Translations under genes and position numbers: made by a program
Assembly: GCA_027460525.1 (NCBI GenBank)
Contig: JAPZAS010000004.1
Coordinates: forward strand, 1-64,000
Length of the DNA stretch: 64,000 nt
Direction of reading: 5' to 3'
DNA from: Candidatus Methanoperedens sp.
GTDB lineage: Archaea; Halobacteriota; Methanosarcinia; Methanosarcinales; Methanoperedenaceae
Part shown: positions 51,802 through 63,383 of the stretch, in pieces
How the letters are laid out: every line of letters starts with the position of its first letter
Position numbering within the stretch: position 1 is the stretch's first letter
The notes under the pieces: model-generated
Told to the model about the DNA's origin: nothing
Database searches by the model: none
The model's input: only the letters and a program-made list of their open reading frames with translations

Positions 51802-51850
51802 ATAATTTCAGGGTTATCTGACCGGATACAATGTTATTAGAATCTTTTTT
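51802..51850 (+). repeat. Right copy of direct repeat bounding the glycan cassette
   Basis: A second copy of the MurG-like gene's 3' end and T-tail, here outside any gene, 3124 bp from the left copy. Two substitutions separate the copies. It may now serve as a terminator or simply mark the right border of an inserted segment. Confidence 0.9.
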
Positions 51851-51933
51851 CACCCTTGCAAATCTTGAATCTAAAAATATATATGTAGCAACTCCTATCT
51901 GGGACGATTAATAATGCTAAATGAGATGCAATA

Positions 51934-53217
51934 ATGGCAAAAAAGATTAAACTCTCCGAACTCGGAAGCCTGCTTGGCGGCGAAATCCAGTCCCTCGAAG
52001 GAGTGAAGATAGAAGGCGATGTGGAGATCGACCTTGGACAAATGGGGCTCAGCCCCCAGCTTGCATATGCGCTGGGGCATGAGACGGCGCAACTTGCCCT
52101 TCACTTAATGAATATCTCCAGGATTCTGGGTTATCCCATTGACCAGATGCTCGGCGCCGCCCCCCAGCCGAAGAAGCTCTCAAAATTAATCGAGTCAAAG
52201 TTCAGCGTCGGCAGAACCGAGGAATGGAAGACGCCGATACAGGAGGTGGTGCTGGGTGCTACTTCCTCTGACGGAGGCTCACGCAAGAGCACGGTAACAC
52301 TGGGAGGGGAGGGAGCGCTTCCGTATTATTTCGATTCCCCGATGCCCCACCGCAATTACATAACCATGGATGTTTTCGACATGCCCATAAACATGGCAAA
52401 GGCTGTCAAATCCAACTATGAGGACGTAATCAACAGCCCTGCAGAGTGGGCAAAAAAGGTGGTACGGGATTATGGGGCAGACATGGTCACGATCCATCTC
52501 ATAAGCACGGACCCCAATGTCAAGGACACCTCTCCGAAGGACGCGGCAAAAACAGTGGAAGATGTTCTCCAGGCTGTGGATGTTCCGATCGTGATCGGAG
52601 GCTCCGGCAATCCTGAAAAAGATCCTGCCGTACTTGAGAAAGCTGCAGAGGCAGCAGAAGGTGAACGCTGCCTGCTTGCCTCGGCAAGCCTGAACCTTGA
52701 CTATGCGCGAATAGCGGAAGCAGCCAAGAAATACAACCATGTCGTGCTTTCATGGACGCAGCTTGAGATAAATGCACAGAAAGAGCTGAACAGGAAATTA
52801 ATGAAGCAGTGCGGCGTGGCGCGCGAGAATATGCTGATGGACCCCACGACCGCAGCACTTGGATACGGCCTTGATTATGCTTACACCAATATGGAAAGGA
52901 TAAGGCTTGCAGGCTTGTCTGGCGATGCCGAGCTCAATTTCCCCATGTCGAGCGGCACCACCAACGCATGGGGAGCGCGCGAGGCATGGATGGTTTCATC
53001 GCCTCTAAAAGAAGACTCGGACTGGGGACCCCGTGAATACAGGGGACCGATATGGGAGATTGTCACAGGATTGACTTTATCGCTCGCAGGCAACGACCTT
53101 TTTATGATGATGCATCCAACGGCTGTGCAGGTTTTGAAAGAGATAACCCAGACGTTGTACGGCTTGAAGGAAACCGAATTAATAAATATCGATAACTGGA
53201 TATCGGCGGTGGTATAA
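51934..53217 (+). CDS. cdhD: Acetyl-CoA decarbonylase/synthase, corrinoid delta subunit
   Basis: The 427-residue small subunit of the corrinoid/iron-sulfur protein that passes methyl groups between tetrahydrosarcinapterin and the acetyl-CoA synthase centre. A TIM-barrel with [29 protein letters not shown] and [13 protein letters not shown] is typical. TATA-like AATATATATG lies at about 51872-51882. The cdhA, B and C genes that usually precede it are not adjacent; instead the glycan cassette lies upstream. Confidence 0.96.
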   Translation: MAKKIKLSELGSLLGGEIQSLEGVKIEGDVEIDLGQMGLSPQLAYALGHETAQLALHLMNISRILGYPIDQMLGAAPQPKKLSKLIESKFSVGRTEEWKTPIQEVVLGATSSDGGSRKSTVTLGGEGALPYYFDSPMPHRNYITMDVFDMPINMAKAVKSNYEDVINSPAEWAKKVVRDYGADMVTIHLISTDPNVKDTSPKDAAKTVEDVLQAVDVPIVIGGSGNPEKDPAVLEKAAEAAEGERCLLASASLNLDYARIAEAAKKYNHVVLSWTQLEINAQKELNRKLMKQCGVARENMLMDPTTAALGYGLDYAYTNMERIRLAGLSGDAELNFPMSSGTTNAWGAREAWMVSSPLKEDSDWGPREYRGPIWEIVTGLTLSLAGNDLFMMMHPTAVQVLKEITQTLYGLKETELINIDNWISAVV

Positions 53218-54626
53218 TGAAACTGAATAGCCCGCTTCAGGTTTATAAGTATTTACCCCAGACAAACTGCGCGGAATGCGGCGAAGCGACATGCATGGCT
53301 TTTGCATCCCATCTCATTGACCGCTCAAAGAAGCTGGAGGATTGTCCTCCCATGCTTAAAGGCGAGTTCAAGAAAAAATATGTAGAGTTACAGACGCTTC
53401 TTGCTCCAGAGATACGTGAAATCACAATAGGCACTGGGGAACATGCCAAAAAGATAGGCGGAGACGACGTTCTCTACCGCCACCAGTTGACCTTTTTTGA
53501 CCCCACCGCGTTGGCCTATGATGTCTGGGACACCATGCCCGACATCGAACTTGTGGAGAGGATAAACAGGATTCAGAACTTCAGGAAATTCTATGTCGGA
53601 AAATTCCTGAAAGTGAACATGGTGGCAGTGAGGTGCGTTTCAGGAGATGCGCTAAAGTTTGCCAGTACTGTTAAGAAGGTAAGTGAAACAACGAAACTTC
53701 CCCTGATACTGTGCTCTTTTGACCCGGCTGTTCTTAAGGCTGCACTTGAAGTGGTCAAGGATGAAAACCCGCTGATATACGCTGCAACAGAGAAAAACTG
53801 GGGAGAAGTGGCAGAACTTGCCCTGAATTATAAGGTTCCAGTGGTGCTGTTCTCGACTGATCTGGATAAACTCAAATCGCTTGCTCTGACGTTCCGGGAA
53901 ATGGGAATAAAAGACCTTGTGCTCGATCCAGGTACTTATCCGCAGGGAAAGCAACTGAAAGAAACCTTCGAGAGATTCGTAAAGCTTCGCCGCGCCGGTA
54001 TAAAAGAAGGGCAGAAGGATATAGCCTATCCGATTATGGCTGTTCCACTGAATGCATGGCTTGTTTATAAGGACACGGTGACGGCTTCCTACTGGGAAAC
54101 AGTGCTTGCTTCGGTTTTCATGGTCAGGTATGGGGACATCATGATTCTTCACAGCCTTGAGCCGTATGCCGTATTACCCGAGGTTCATATCAGGGATACG
54201 ATTTACACAGACCCCAGAACCCCTGTTAAAGTGGCGCCTGGCGTGAATGAAGTTGGCTCGCCAACAAAGGATTCGCCAGTGATAATTACAACCAATTTTG
54301 CCCTCACTTATTATACTGTGGAGAGCGACCTTTCTTCCAACAAGATAAACTGTTATCTTGCAGCTGTGGATACAGACGGCATAGGAGTAGAGGCTTCAGT
54401 TGCAGGCGGGCAGCTCACCGCAGCCAAGATAAAGGATACCTTCCAGAAAGCCAATTTCGAATTCAAGGATAAGACAACTCATAATACCCTGATACTGCCA
54501 GGTCTTGCAGCCCGGCTGCAGGGGGATGTGGAGGATGCGACGGGCTTGAGGGTTATGATAGGACCCCCTGATTCCGGGCGTATCCCGGGATGGATGGAGA
54601 AAAATTGGCCGCCTAAACCAAAGTAA
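53217..54626 (+). CDS. cdhE: Acetyl-CoA decarbonylase/synthase, corrinoid gamma subunit
   Basis: The 469-residue large subunit of the corrinoid/iron-sulfur protein. The N-terminal [4Fe-4S] motif uses Cys18, Cys21, Cys26 and Cys43 (QTNCAECGEATC and DCPPM). The middle is a TIM barrel and the C-terminal ~150 residues (from about TDPRTPVKVAPGVNEVGSPT) bind the corrinoid. Its start overlaps the cdhD stop by one base (TAATG), giving equal production. Confidence 0.96.
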   Translation: MKLNSPLQVYKYLPQTNCAECGEATCMAFASHLIDRSKKLEDCPPMLKGEFKKKYVELQTLLAPEIREITIGTGEHAKKIGGDDVLYRHQLTFFDPTALAYDVWDTMPDIELVERINRIQNFRKFYVGKFLKVNMVAVRCVSGDALKFASTVKKVSETTKLPLILCSFDPAVLKAALEVVKDENPLIYAATEKNWGEVAELALNYKVPVVLFSTDLDKLKSLALTFREMGIKDLVLDPGTYPQGKQLKETFERFVKLRRAGIKEGQKDIAYPIMAVPLNAWLVYKDTVTASYWETVLASVFMVRYGDIMILHSLEPYAVLPEVHIRDTIYTDPRTPVKVAPGVNEVGSPTKDSPVIITTNFALTYYTVESDLSSNKINCYLAAVDTDGIGVEASVAGGQLTAAKIKDTFQKANFEFKDKTTHNTLILPGLAARLQGDVEDATGLRVMIGPPDSGRIPGWMEKNWPPKPK

Positions 54627-54700
54627 AGCCCGGAGCTTTTTTTCAACTCCACACGAGTTCATCAATAATATCTATATACTTAAAAGTTGTAACTGGAGTA

Positions 54701-54734
54701 GCCATAATTTGGTAGATTTAAGCCATAATTTGGT
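54701..54734 (+). promoter_or_regulatory. Tandem 13-bp repeats before ftsZ
   Basis: GCCATAATTTGGT occurs at 54701-54713 and 54722-54734, a 21-bp period (two helical turns). A TATA-like CTATATACTT lies at about 54671-54680, so the first copy starts close to the transcription start and the second reaches the AAGGAGG ribosome site. This fits a regulator that binds one face of the DNA or the 5' leader. Confidence 0.55.
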
Positions 54735-54750
54735 TTAAGGAGGCATTAAC

Positions 54751-55731
54751 ATGGTTAACGAGAAGTTAGCAGAATTCGTAAAAACTGCAAAACCATCTGT
54801 GGCCGTAGTCGGGCTTGGTGGTGCAGGATGCAATATAACGACTTGGATTCACGAAAAGGGAATGGCTGGCGGCAAGATTATCGCAGCCAACACTGATGTA
54901 AATCACCTGAGTACAATGAGCAAGGCTGATAAGCTGATTTTACTTGGTGAGAAATTATGCAAGGGGCATGGATGCGGTGGATATCCTGAAATGGGTGCGC
55001 AGGCAACCAAAGAGAATATTTCAGAGATAAAAGCTGAATTAGAGGGGGCAAACCTCGTTTTCCTCGTTGCAGGATTGGGAGGAGGAACAGGTACAGGCGC
55101 GATCCCTGTCGTTGCAGAAGTGTCAAGAGAAGTCGGGGCACTTACAATCGCATGCACAACGATTCCTTTCAAGATTGAGCAGTTTAGAAGAGAGAAGGCA
55201 AGAGAAGCCATAAAGGCACTCACAGAAAGCTGCGATTCAACTATCGTGATCGATAACTCAAAGTTAAGGGAAGTGGCAGGAAACCTTCCTTTGAAAGAAG
55301 CACTCGCAGTCGCAAATGCACTTGTGGGCGCGTTCGTAAAGAACATAACCGAGACAATCACCCAGCCAAGCCTTATTAACCTTGACTATGCAGACCTTCG
55401 TGCTGTCATGGAGAGGGGCGGGATATCCGCTATTGGCATAGGCGAAGGCGACGGCGAGGACAGAGTGGCAAAAGCCGTATCACAGGCAATCGCTGTTCCA
55501 TTGCTCGATATCTCCGACATGGCAGCAACGTATGGTGTGCTCATCCACATCGTGGGCGGCGAGGACTTAACTCTCGAAGAGGTCGCTGTAACTGGCGAGT
55601 TGATCATGGACAAGGTCCCGAATACCAAGAGGGTTATCTGGGGCGCAAAAGTGGATGATCAACTGACAGGCAGAGTACGTGTGATGGCGGTCTTGACAGG
55701 TGTCAAGAGCCCATTCATGGAAGGTCAGTAA
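54751..55731 (+). CDS. ftsZ: FtsZ cell-division GTPase, short form
   Basis: A 326-residue tubulin-like GTPase. The nucleotide site shows VVGLGGAGCNITTW, the tubulin signature GGGTGTGAIPVVAEV, and the T7 catalytic loop around NLDYADLRAVM. The protein stops soon after the core; the C-terminal linker and membrane-adaptor peptide usual in FtsZ are absent. It may be a secondary FtsZ or one that uses other anchors. AAGGAGG lies eight bases before the ATG. Confidence 0.92.
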   Translation: MVNEKLAEFVKTAKPSVAVVGLGGAGCNITTWIHEKGMAGGKIIAANTDVNHLSTMSKADKLILLGEKLCKGHGCGGYPEMGAQATKENISEIKAELEGANLVFLVAGLGGGTGTGAIPVVAEVSREVGALTIACTTIPFKIEQFRREKAREAIKALTESCDSTIVIDNSKLREVAGNLPLKEALAVANALVGAFVKNITETITQPSLINLDYADLRAVMERGGISAIGIGEGDGEDRVAKAVSQAIAVPLLDISDMAATYGVLIHIVGGEDLTLEEVAVTGELIMDKVPNTKRVIWGAKVDDQLTGRVRVMAVLTGVKSPFMEGQ

Positions 55732-55842
55732 AGTTTAAAGTGATGTGATAACCACATCACATAATTTCTTTTTTATTAGATTAAATTTGACATATCGGTA
55801 TTCCATACGTTTTTTGCTTATTATCTCATATAACTCAACTGG

Positions 55843-56046
55843 ATGAGTTCGATTTCGATAGAGTCAAGCAATGAAAACCAGCTCACGGTTGAGGAGTATG
55901 TGCGCTATATCAGGATAAAGGAAGAGATTCAGCAGATTTTAGACAAAGCAAATATAAAAGAAGCTCTGCGCGAAGCAGAGGAATCCATCAATGGGCTTAC
56001 CATTGATTTGACAGTAAAATGCAGAGTATGCAAGAAAAAATATTAG
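55843..56046 (+). CDS. Small coiled-coil protein with C-terminal CxxC (67 aa), unknown
   Basis: A helical protein (EEYVRYIRIKEEIQQILDKA and following) ending CRVCKKKY. The CxxC could bind zinc through a dimer. It converges with prf1 and overlaps its end by four bases. I do not recognise the family. Confidence 0.5.
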   Translation: MSSISIESSNENQLTVEEYVRYIRIKEEIQQILDKANIKEALREAEESINGLTIDLTVKCRVCKKKY

Positions 56047-57290
56047 ATTCCCGTCTTGAATCTCAGTATCGCCCCTATCCCTCCAAACGCCGTGAGTAAT
56101 TGATTGCCTTCTTCAAACTCATTTGAAATGAAAACTACGTTCGTCCCCATCTGGTCTGCAATGGTTGAAAGCTCATCCACGATATCAATGGACTCCACGA
56201 TACGGAGGCTTGACCCGCACTTAGGACAGTTCCCGGGCTGGTATTCCTCCTCGCCGGGTTTTTTCGTAAAGGTCTTCTTTTCCTCAAAATCACAGTTATT
56301 GCATTTCAGCGTGAGGCGCATCTTTCGAAGTTCATCCGAAAGCAAAAGCGTCTCCACAGAACCCATCTCCAGGTTCTTCCTGACCTGTTCCTCGCCATAG
56401 GAGGCAAGCCCCATCTCATTCACAAGTTCTTTAAGGAAACGCTCCATGTGTTTTTTTTCCTGGACAACTTCCACATTTTGCAGGGCATCGCCAAGTTTAT
56501 CGAAAAGTTCGGTCAAACCCGACTCATCAGTGTTTGCCACATCGAAAAGGCCAAGTATCTTTTTCTGTATCTCATGATGAAGGAATTCGCCCGCTTCAAA
56601 TTCTTCTTTGGTGGGAGATGGTCCGCCTATGAAAACACCCTCGAAGTCCTTAGGGTCAATCCCCAAATAGACTTCGCTTGCGGCATCTGCGATGCGTGTA
56701 TAAAAGTCATTAATGGCAATGAGGCGAAGCTGCTGGAACCTGTGAGAACTCTGACCTCCTTTTCTCTGCTTGCCAGGAACATTAGAAGTAAGATGAGCCA
56801 TCTCTTCGATATGCTTGCCGCGCAGCACGCCCACAGTGGCCTCTCGCCTGTCAATAACAAGGAGACCGTATGTCTTTTTTTCATGAAGCATCTCCTCAAG
56901 CGGCGTGAGAAGGAAGGATGAATCGCAGTGGTACTTGTATGACGTTATTGGCTGAGGCGGCTCGATTATGTATGTCTCCATATCTGTCTTGTTAGCGCCT
57001 ATATCCACTGCGCCGCAGAAAATCACAACGCCGTCCTCGGGCGCTTTTGGTATTAACTTGAGCCTTGAAAGCAGCGATTCGATTGCACCAGTCACGTTCT
57101 GTCTTGTCACTCTTGATTTGATGTTGGATGCCTGACCGAATTCTTCCCTGAGCTGGGAGGCTACTTCGTGTATCTGTTTATCATGCGGGATGTAGAGCGA
57201 GATGAGCTCCGTGCCTCTGCCGTGCTTGTTGCGCAGCGCATCAAGCGTTTTTTTGAATTCGTATTTTTTATGGGCTTCTGATTCTACCAT
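56043..57290 (-). CDS. prf1: Peptide chain release factor aRF1
   Basis: Reads all three stop codons and triggers peptide release. Three domains are visible: NIKS stop-recognition loop in SNIKSRVTRQ, the GGQ catalytic loop in KQRKGGQSSHRF, and the C-terminal domain with a zinc-ribbon-like CNNC and CPKC set. Starting at ATG 57290 gives 415 residues and the family start VESEAHKKYEFKK; an ATG at 57326 adds 12 residues. Confidence 0.95.
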   Translation of the reverse strand: MVESEAHKKYEFKKTLDALRNKHGRGTELISLYIPHDKQIHEVASQLREEFGQASNIKSRVTRQNVTGAIESLLSRLKLIPKAPEDGVVIFCGAVDIGANKTDMETYIIEPPQPITSYKYHCDSSFLLTPLEEMLHEKKTYGLLVIDRREATVGVLRGKHIEEMAHLTSNVPGKQRKGGQSSHRFQQLRLIAINDFYTRIADAASEVYLGIDPKDFEGVFIGGPSPTKEEFEAGEFLHHEIQKKILGLFDVANTDESGLTELFDKLGDALQNVEVVQEKKHMERFLKELVNEMGLASYGEEQVRKNLEMGSVETLLLSDELRKMRLTLKCNNCDFEEKKTFTKKPGEEEYQPGNCPKCGSSLRIVESIDIVDELSTIADQMGTNVVFISNEFEEGNQLLTAFGGIGAILRFKTGI

Positions 57291-57356
57291 CGGGTATGCT
57301 CCGAGAAACAGGAGATTTTGATTCATTCATATTGGCTAAGATAGATAAATGTTGAC

Positions 57357-58298
57357 TCAATTATATTCTATTCTTGCCCCTTCGTTCCTCGCCTTAGTGA
57401 TAAACACCTGCCCTTTTTCCCCCAGAAATTCCTTCGCTATTTTTTTGAGATTCCATGTATCCTCTCCGAATGCATACACAGTGGGACCGAATGAACTCAT
57501 GCCTGCGCCGTAGGCGCCGGCGTCTCTCAGCGCCTTCATCAGCTTCATTGAAACCGGCTGAAGTTCCACTTCCTTCTTTTTGAATCCAATTTCCTGAATC
57601 GCGTTAATACTTTTCCCGAAGGTCAACATATCCTCTTCCACAAGCGCGGGCAGAAGCTGCATCAGGATGATATGGGACAGTTTTTCCACTTCTTTCAAAG
57701 GCAAAGGACATTCTTTCTGGAATATGTTTACCTCGTTCTTCAATGACGCACCTTTTTGCTCCGGCACTGCAACTACAATATCCCAGTCAGGAAAATCCCT
57801 TCTCAATAAAACAGGCGCAGGCGGAAGCTTGCTTGCCGATGAAGGGAGAAAATCCTTCTTCATGCTGAACTTATGCCCTCCGTCGAGAATGAAGCCTCCA
57901 GTTTCAAAAGCAGCCACGCCTATGCCGCTTGTGCCTCCTCTTCCGACTTTTACCGCAATCTCGTACACGCTAAGACCAAGGTCATATAGTTTATTAGCAG
58001 CCATTCCTGATGCAAGGGCAGCCTGCGTTCCTGAGCCAAGACCTATATGAGAGGGATAATCCTTTTCTATTCCGATGTTTATTCCTGCGCCTTCAGGCAA
58101 AAGCTTTGTTGCGCTGTGTCTCATTCTTTCCGCATGCTCGCTTTCTCCTGTAATCTCAACGATGTCCGATTTCTCCGCATTTATGCTTATAACAGGCTCA
58201 TCAAGCGTCAGCCCGATGCCCCCGTCCACGCGCCCGATGCTTGCATTCATGTCGATTAAAGTTATATGAAGGCGGGATGGTGTGGTGATTTTTAACAT
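57357..58298 (-). CDS. mptG: Beta-ribofuranosylaminobenzene 5'-phosphate synthase
   Basis: Joins 4-hydroxybenzoate-type acceptor and PRPP with decarboxylation, the committed step of methanopterin synthesis. The GHMP-kinase-like fold shows TPSRLHITLIDMN, GLGSGTQAALASG and GRGGTSGIGVAAFE. Length 313 residues. It confirms that the organism makes a methanopterin-type C1 carrier. Seven bases from hisG upstream. Confidence 0.92.
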   Translation of the reverse strand: MLKITTPSRLHITLIDMNASIGRVDGGIGLTLDEPVISINAEKSDIVEITGESEHAERMRHSATKLLPEGAGINIGIEKDYPSHIGLGSGTQAALASGMAANKLYDLGLSVYEIAVKVGRGGTSGIGVAAFETGGFILDGGHKFSMKKDFLPSSASKLPPAPVLLRRDFPDWDIVVAVPEQKGASLKNEVNIFQKECPLPLKEVEKLSHIILMQLLPALVEEDMLTFGKSINAIQEIGFKKKEVELQPVSMKLMKALRDAGAYGAGMSSFGPTVYAFGEDTWNLKKIAKEFLGEKGQVFITKARNEGARIEYN

Positions 58299-58304
58299 AT
58301 TTTG

Positions 58305-59177
58305 TTAATGCACAATCTTGGCAATGTCCATCTCAAGTATATCCTCTGCACCCAGGCTCTTGAGTTTCGGGATGAGTATATTGATCTCACTCTTGCTTAT
58401 CACGGTTTCAACGGCATAATAATCCGATTTGTAGAGTTTCGAGACCGTGGGTTTCTTCATCGCCGGCAGTGCGCTCACAACACTGTCCAGTTTATCTTCG
58501 CGTACATTCATCACAATAAAAACCCTGCCTCGCGCTTCCAGAACAGCCAGCAGGAGGATTTTTATTTCCTCGATTTCCTTCCTTTTCACGGGGTCTTTCC
58601 AGCTTTTCTTGTTCGCTATGAGTTTTGTATTGGATTCAAGTATAATGTCCACGATTTTTAATCCGTTTTTCCTCAGAGTCGAGCCTGTCTCCGTAAGGTC
58701 AACAATAACGTCAACAAGTTCAGGGACTTTCGCCTCTGTCGCCCCGTAGGAGTAGCGTATATCCACAGGGATTCCAAGCTTATCAAAGAACCGTTTCGTG
58801 AGTTTAGGATACTCTGTCGAGACCCTGCTCCCGGGTTTAATATCCTTTGCGCTTTTTATCTCCTTATCAACAGGAACTGCAACAACTATTTTCACTATCC
58901 CCTCTCCAAGTTTGCTGTAGAACATATCCGCTACTTCCACCACATCGGCATCCGACTCTATAACCCAGTCCTTTCCGGATATTCCCAGGTCAAAGTAACC
59001 CTCTTCAACGTACTTGGGTATTTCTTGCGGCCGGAGTATCTTGACCTTTTTTATCCTCGGGTCATGTACCGTGGGGTTATACTCGCGGTCGGTTTTTCTT
59101 ATCTCAAGGTCTGCCTGCTTGAACAAAAGCAGCGTCTGTTCCTCAAGGCTGCCTTTCGGGAGAGCGATGTCTATCAT
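58305..59177 (-). CDS. hisG: ATP phosphoribosyltransferase, long form
   Basis: First step of histidine synthesis. The 290-residue long form needs no HisZ: the catalytic part includes IALPKGSLEEQT, DLGISGKDWV and VDLTETGSTLRKNGL, and a C-terminal PII-like regulatory domain (about 215-290) would bind histidine. It is followed by mptG, both PRPP-using enzymes. Confidence 0.95.
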   Translation of the reverse strand: MIDIALPKGSLEEQTLLLFKQADLEIRKTDREYNPTVHDPRIKKVKILRPQEIPKYVEEGYFDLGISGKDWVIESDADVVEVADMFYSKLGEGIVKIVVAVPVDKEIKSAKDIKPGSRVSTEYPKLTKRFFDKLGIPVDIRYSYGATEAKVPELVDVIVDLTETGSTLRKNGLKIVDIILESNTKLIANKKSWKDPVKRKEIEEIKILLLAVLEARGRVFIVMNVREDKLDSVVSALPAMKKPTVSKLYKSDYYAVETVISKSEINILIPKLKSLGAEDILEMDIAKIVH

Positions 59178-59216
59178 ACTAACCCTAACATGAATTCAGC
59201 GATTAAAAGCTTTGCT

Positions 59217-59645
59217 TTACTTGGATCCCTTTCTCGAATTTCTTTTATTGAAAACCACCTCAAGAATCCCATTCTTATACGTTGTTTTCATGCCAGTTTT
59301 ATTGACCCTTGCAGGCAGGTTGATAACCTCTCTTACGGTTTTTGCATCGTTATCTGCTGTTATCTCAAGAACCGTTCCTGAACAGGTCAGTTGAATCTTT
59401 TCTTCCGCCATTCCGGGAAGTGATACCACGGCATGAATATTTTTCTCCGTTTCAAGTATATCCACAGGGGTTTTCCCAGGCGCTTCGGCAGCGATCCCTG
59501 AATTAAAAAACATGTGCGGGCACAGGTTTATTGAGATTTCAATATTTACAGGTCTGTCTTCCGGCAGGTTCATCTCATCTATAATATTATCGATAGCTTC
59601 CTCTAATTGTCTCAGGAATTCTTCAAATTCATTTCGTTTTCTCAT
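59217..59645 (-). CDS. Hsp20-like small heat-shock domain protein
   Basis: A 142-residue protein with a helical N terminus (MRKRNEFEEFLRQLEEAI) and an alpha-crystallin-like domain from about residue 58 (VDILETEKNIHAVVSLPGM, then LPARVNKTGMKTTYKNGILE). ATG 59645 lies four bases after the CDC48 stop, so the chaperone is coupled to the ATPase, a common archaeal pairing. Confidence 0.82.
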   Translation of the reverse strand: MRKRNEFEEFLRQLEEAIDNIIDEMNLPEDRPVNIEISINLCPHMFFNSGIAAEAPGKTPVDILETEKNIHAVVSLPGMAEEKIQLTCSGTVLEITADNDAKTVREVINLPARVNKTGMKTTYKNGILEVVFNKRNSRKGSK

Positions 59646-59649
59646 AGTT

Positions 59650-61863
<2,214 letters not shown>

Positions 61864-61925
61864 TTAGTCATGTTTTATTACTGATAATACATAAAGCATG
61901 ACATGGATTTAGAACATCGGTAATT

Positions 61926-63383
61926 TCACAGTATATCAAATCTGGGGCATGGCGCCTTCGCTATTAAAACGGATATTCCCTTCTTTTTGAGTTTTTCCAG
62001 AAGTTTGTCTTTTAAATCAATGTCCTGCGGGTCTATTATTGCGGTATCTTTGACACACGTTTTGATTAAATCTGTTAAATCAGGAACTTCCTGCCCCCCT
62101 GTCATGGCAGCCACCTCGTTCTGCAGCACCACGACCAAGACCTCATGTTTATTATGGACTGCGTTGATAAGTCCGCAAATCCCTGAATGTGCAAGACCGA
62201 AATCACCGATTATCGCTATTCCCTTCCTGCTGAACCCGCACGCTGTGGCAATGGACGAGCCGAGGGAAAACGCGGCGTCAAGGAGGGAGAGCGGCGGCGA
62301 TGCTGTCATTATGGAGCATCCGATGTCGCCTGCCACGGGCACTCCTAGCTCTTTTATCGCCCTGTAAAGAGGGATGTAGGGGCAGTCCTCGCAGAGGGGA
62401 CGGCTCCCTCTTTTCTTGATGGTCTGTGGTATTATTCTGCGCTCTACTGCGTCGTTGTTGATATTTTTGATTGCACTTCGTATATCCCTGGCTTCAACGA
62501 GCCCGTAAGGCAGGTGTCCTGTTAGTTTCCCGAGCACTCTTTTTGAAAGCTGTCTTTCAATAACGGGTTCTGTCTCTTCCACAACGAGCACGCGGTCATG
62601 CTCTCCTATGAAGCGGTTAATTAACCGAAGTGGCAGGGGATTGGTTATTGCGAGGTAAAGATGGGAAAAGTTTTGAGGTTTTATGGATTCAACGAGAGAT
62701 GCCGGGAAACCTGATGAGATTACTCCTGTGCCGCCTCTTTTTTTATATTTGTTGAATTTTGAGCTTTCGGCGTACTCACACATTTTTGGATAAGACGTGC
62801 TGTGAAAACGCTGGTGTTTGCCCTGCATTGTGAGATGCCATATTTTTTTGTCAAAGGATATGTGTGCAGCAGGTTCGTTTCTCCTTGTAACTTCGCCCTC
62901 ACTTTTGAGGAGTCTATCCGTAATTCTGATTATCACGGGAGTACTGGCATCTTCTGACAGAAGAAACGCCTCTTTGATACACTGGTAGGCAGTTTGCGGC
63001 GTCGATGGGTCAAATACCGGAACCTCTGCAACCAATCCGTAAAAACGCGAATCCTGTTCGTTCTGGGATTTCTGTGCGCCCGGGTCGTCCCCTGCAATGA
63101 TTACCACGCCTGCACCTATCGTATGCGTTGCAGAAGAGATAAGCGGGTCTGCGAGGATGTTCACACCTACATGTTTTGCTATCACTGCGCTGCGTTCCCC
63201 GCATACCGATGAGCCGAGGGCAATTTCAAGTGCAACCTTTTCATTCACAGACCATTCATGCTTTGTTTTGATAGCTTCCATGAGTTCGGTTATCGGGAAA
63301 CCCGGGACTCCAGTCACTATTTTAACGCCGCAGTCCGAAAGCGCAGCAGCTATGGCCTCAAGACCATTCATAGAGTTTTTCAT
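61926..63383 (-). CDS. IorA-like thiamine-pyrophosphate enzyme without ferredoxin domain
   Basis: A 485-residue protein related to the alpha subunit of indolepyruvate ferredoxin oxidoreductase. The N-terminal pyrimidine domain (TGVPGFPITELMEAI, GANHIGVN-like KHVGVNILADPL) and C-terminal pyrophosphate domain (GDIGCSIM, GDFGLAHSGICGLINAV) are both present. The usual C-terminal 2[4Fe-4S] domain is missing and there is no beta subunit gene nearby, so it may use another acceptor or a different reaction. It starts four bases inside the mmp11 gene end (ATGA). Confidence 0.8.
   Translation of the reverse strand: MKNSMNGLEAIAAALSDCGVKIVTGVPGFPITELMEAIKTKHEWSVNEKVALEIALGSSVCGERSAVIAKHVGVNILADPLISSATHTIGAGVVIIAGDDPGAQKSQNEQDSRFYGLVAEVPVFDPSTPQTAYQCIKEAFLLSEDASTPVIIRITDRLLKSEGEVTRRNEPAAHISFDKKIWHLTMQGKHQRFHSTSYPKMCEYAESSKFNKYKKRGGTGVISSGFPASLVESIKPQNFSHLYLAITNPLPLRLINRFIGEHDRVLVVEETEPVIERQLSKRVLGKLTGHLPYGLVEARDIRSAIKNINNDAVERRIIPQTIKKRGSRPLCEDCPYIPLYRAIKELGVPVAGDIGCSIMTASPPLSLLDAAFSLGSSIATACGFSRKGIAIIGDFGLAHSGICGLINAVHNKHEVLVVVLQNEVAAMTGGQEVPDLTDLIKTCVKDTAIIDPQDIDLKDKLLEKLKKKGISVLIAKAPCPRFDIL

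Noticed and set aside
47442-51850. tRNA-Ser as integration site for the glycan cassette
   Set aside because: The duplicated sequence is the 3' end of the glycosyltransferase gene, not of the tRNA, and no integrase is present.
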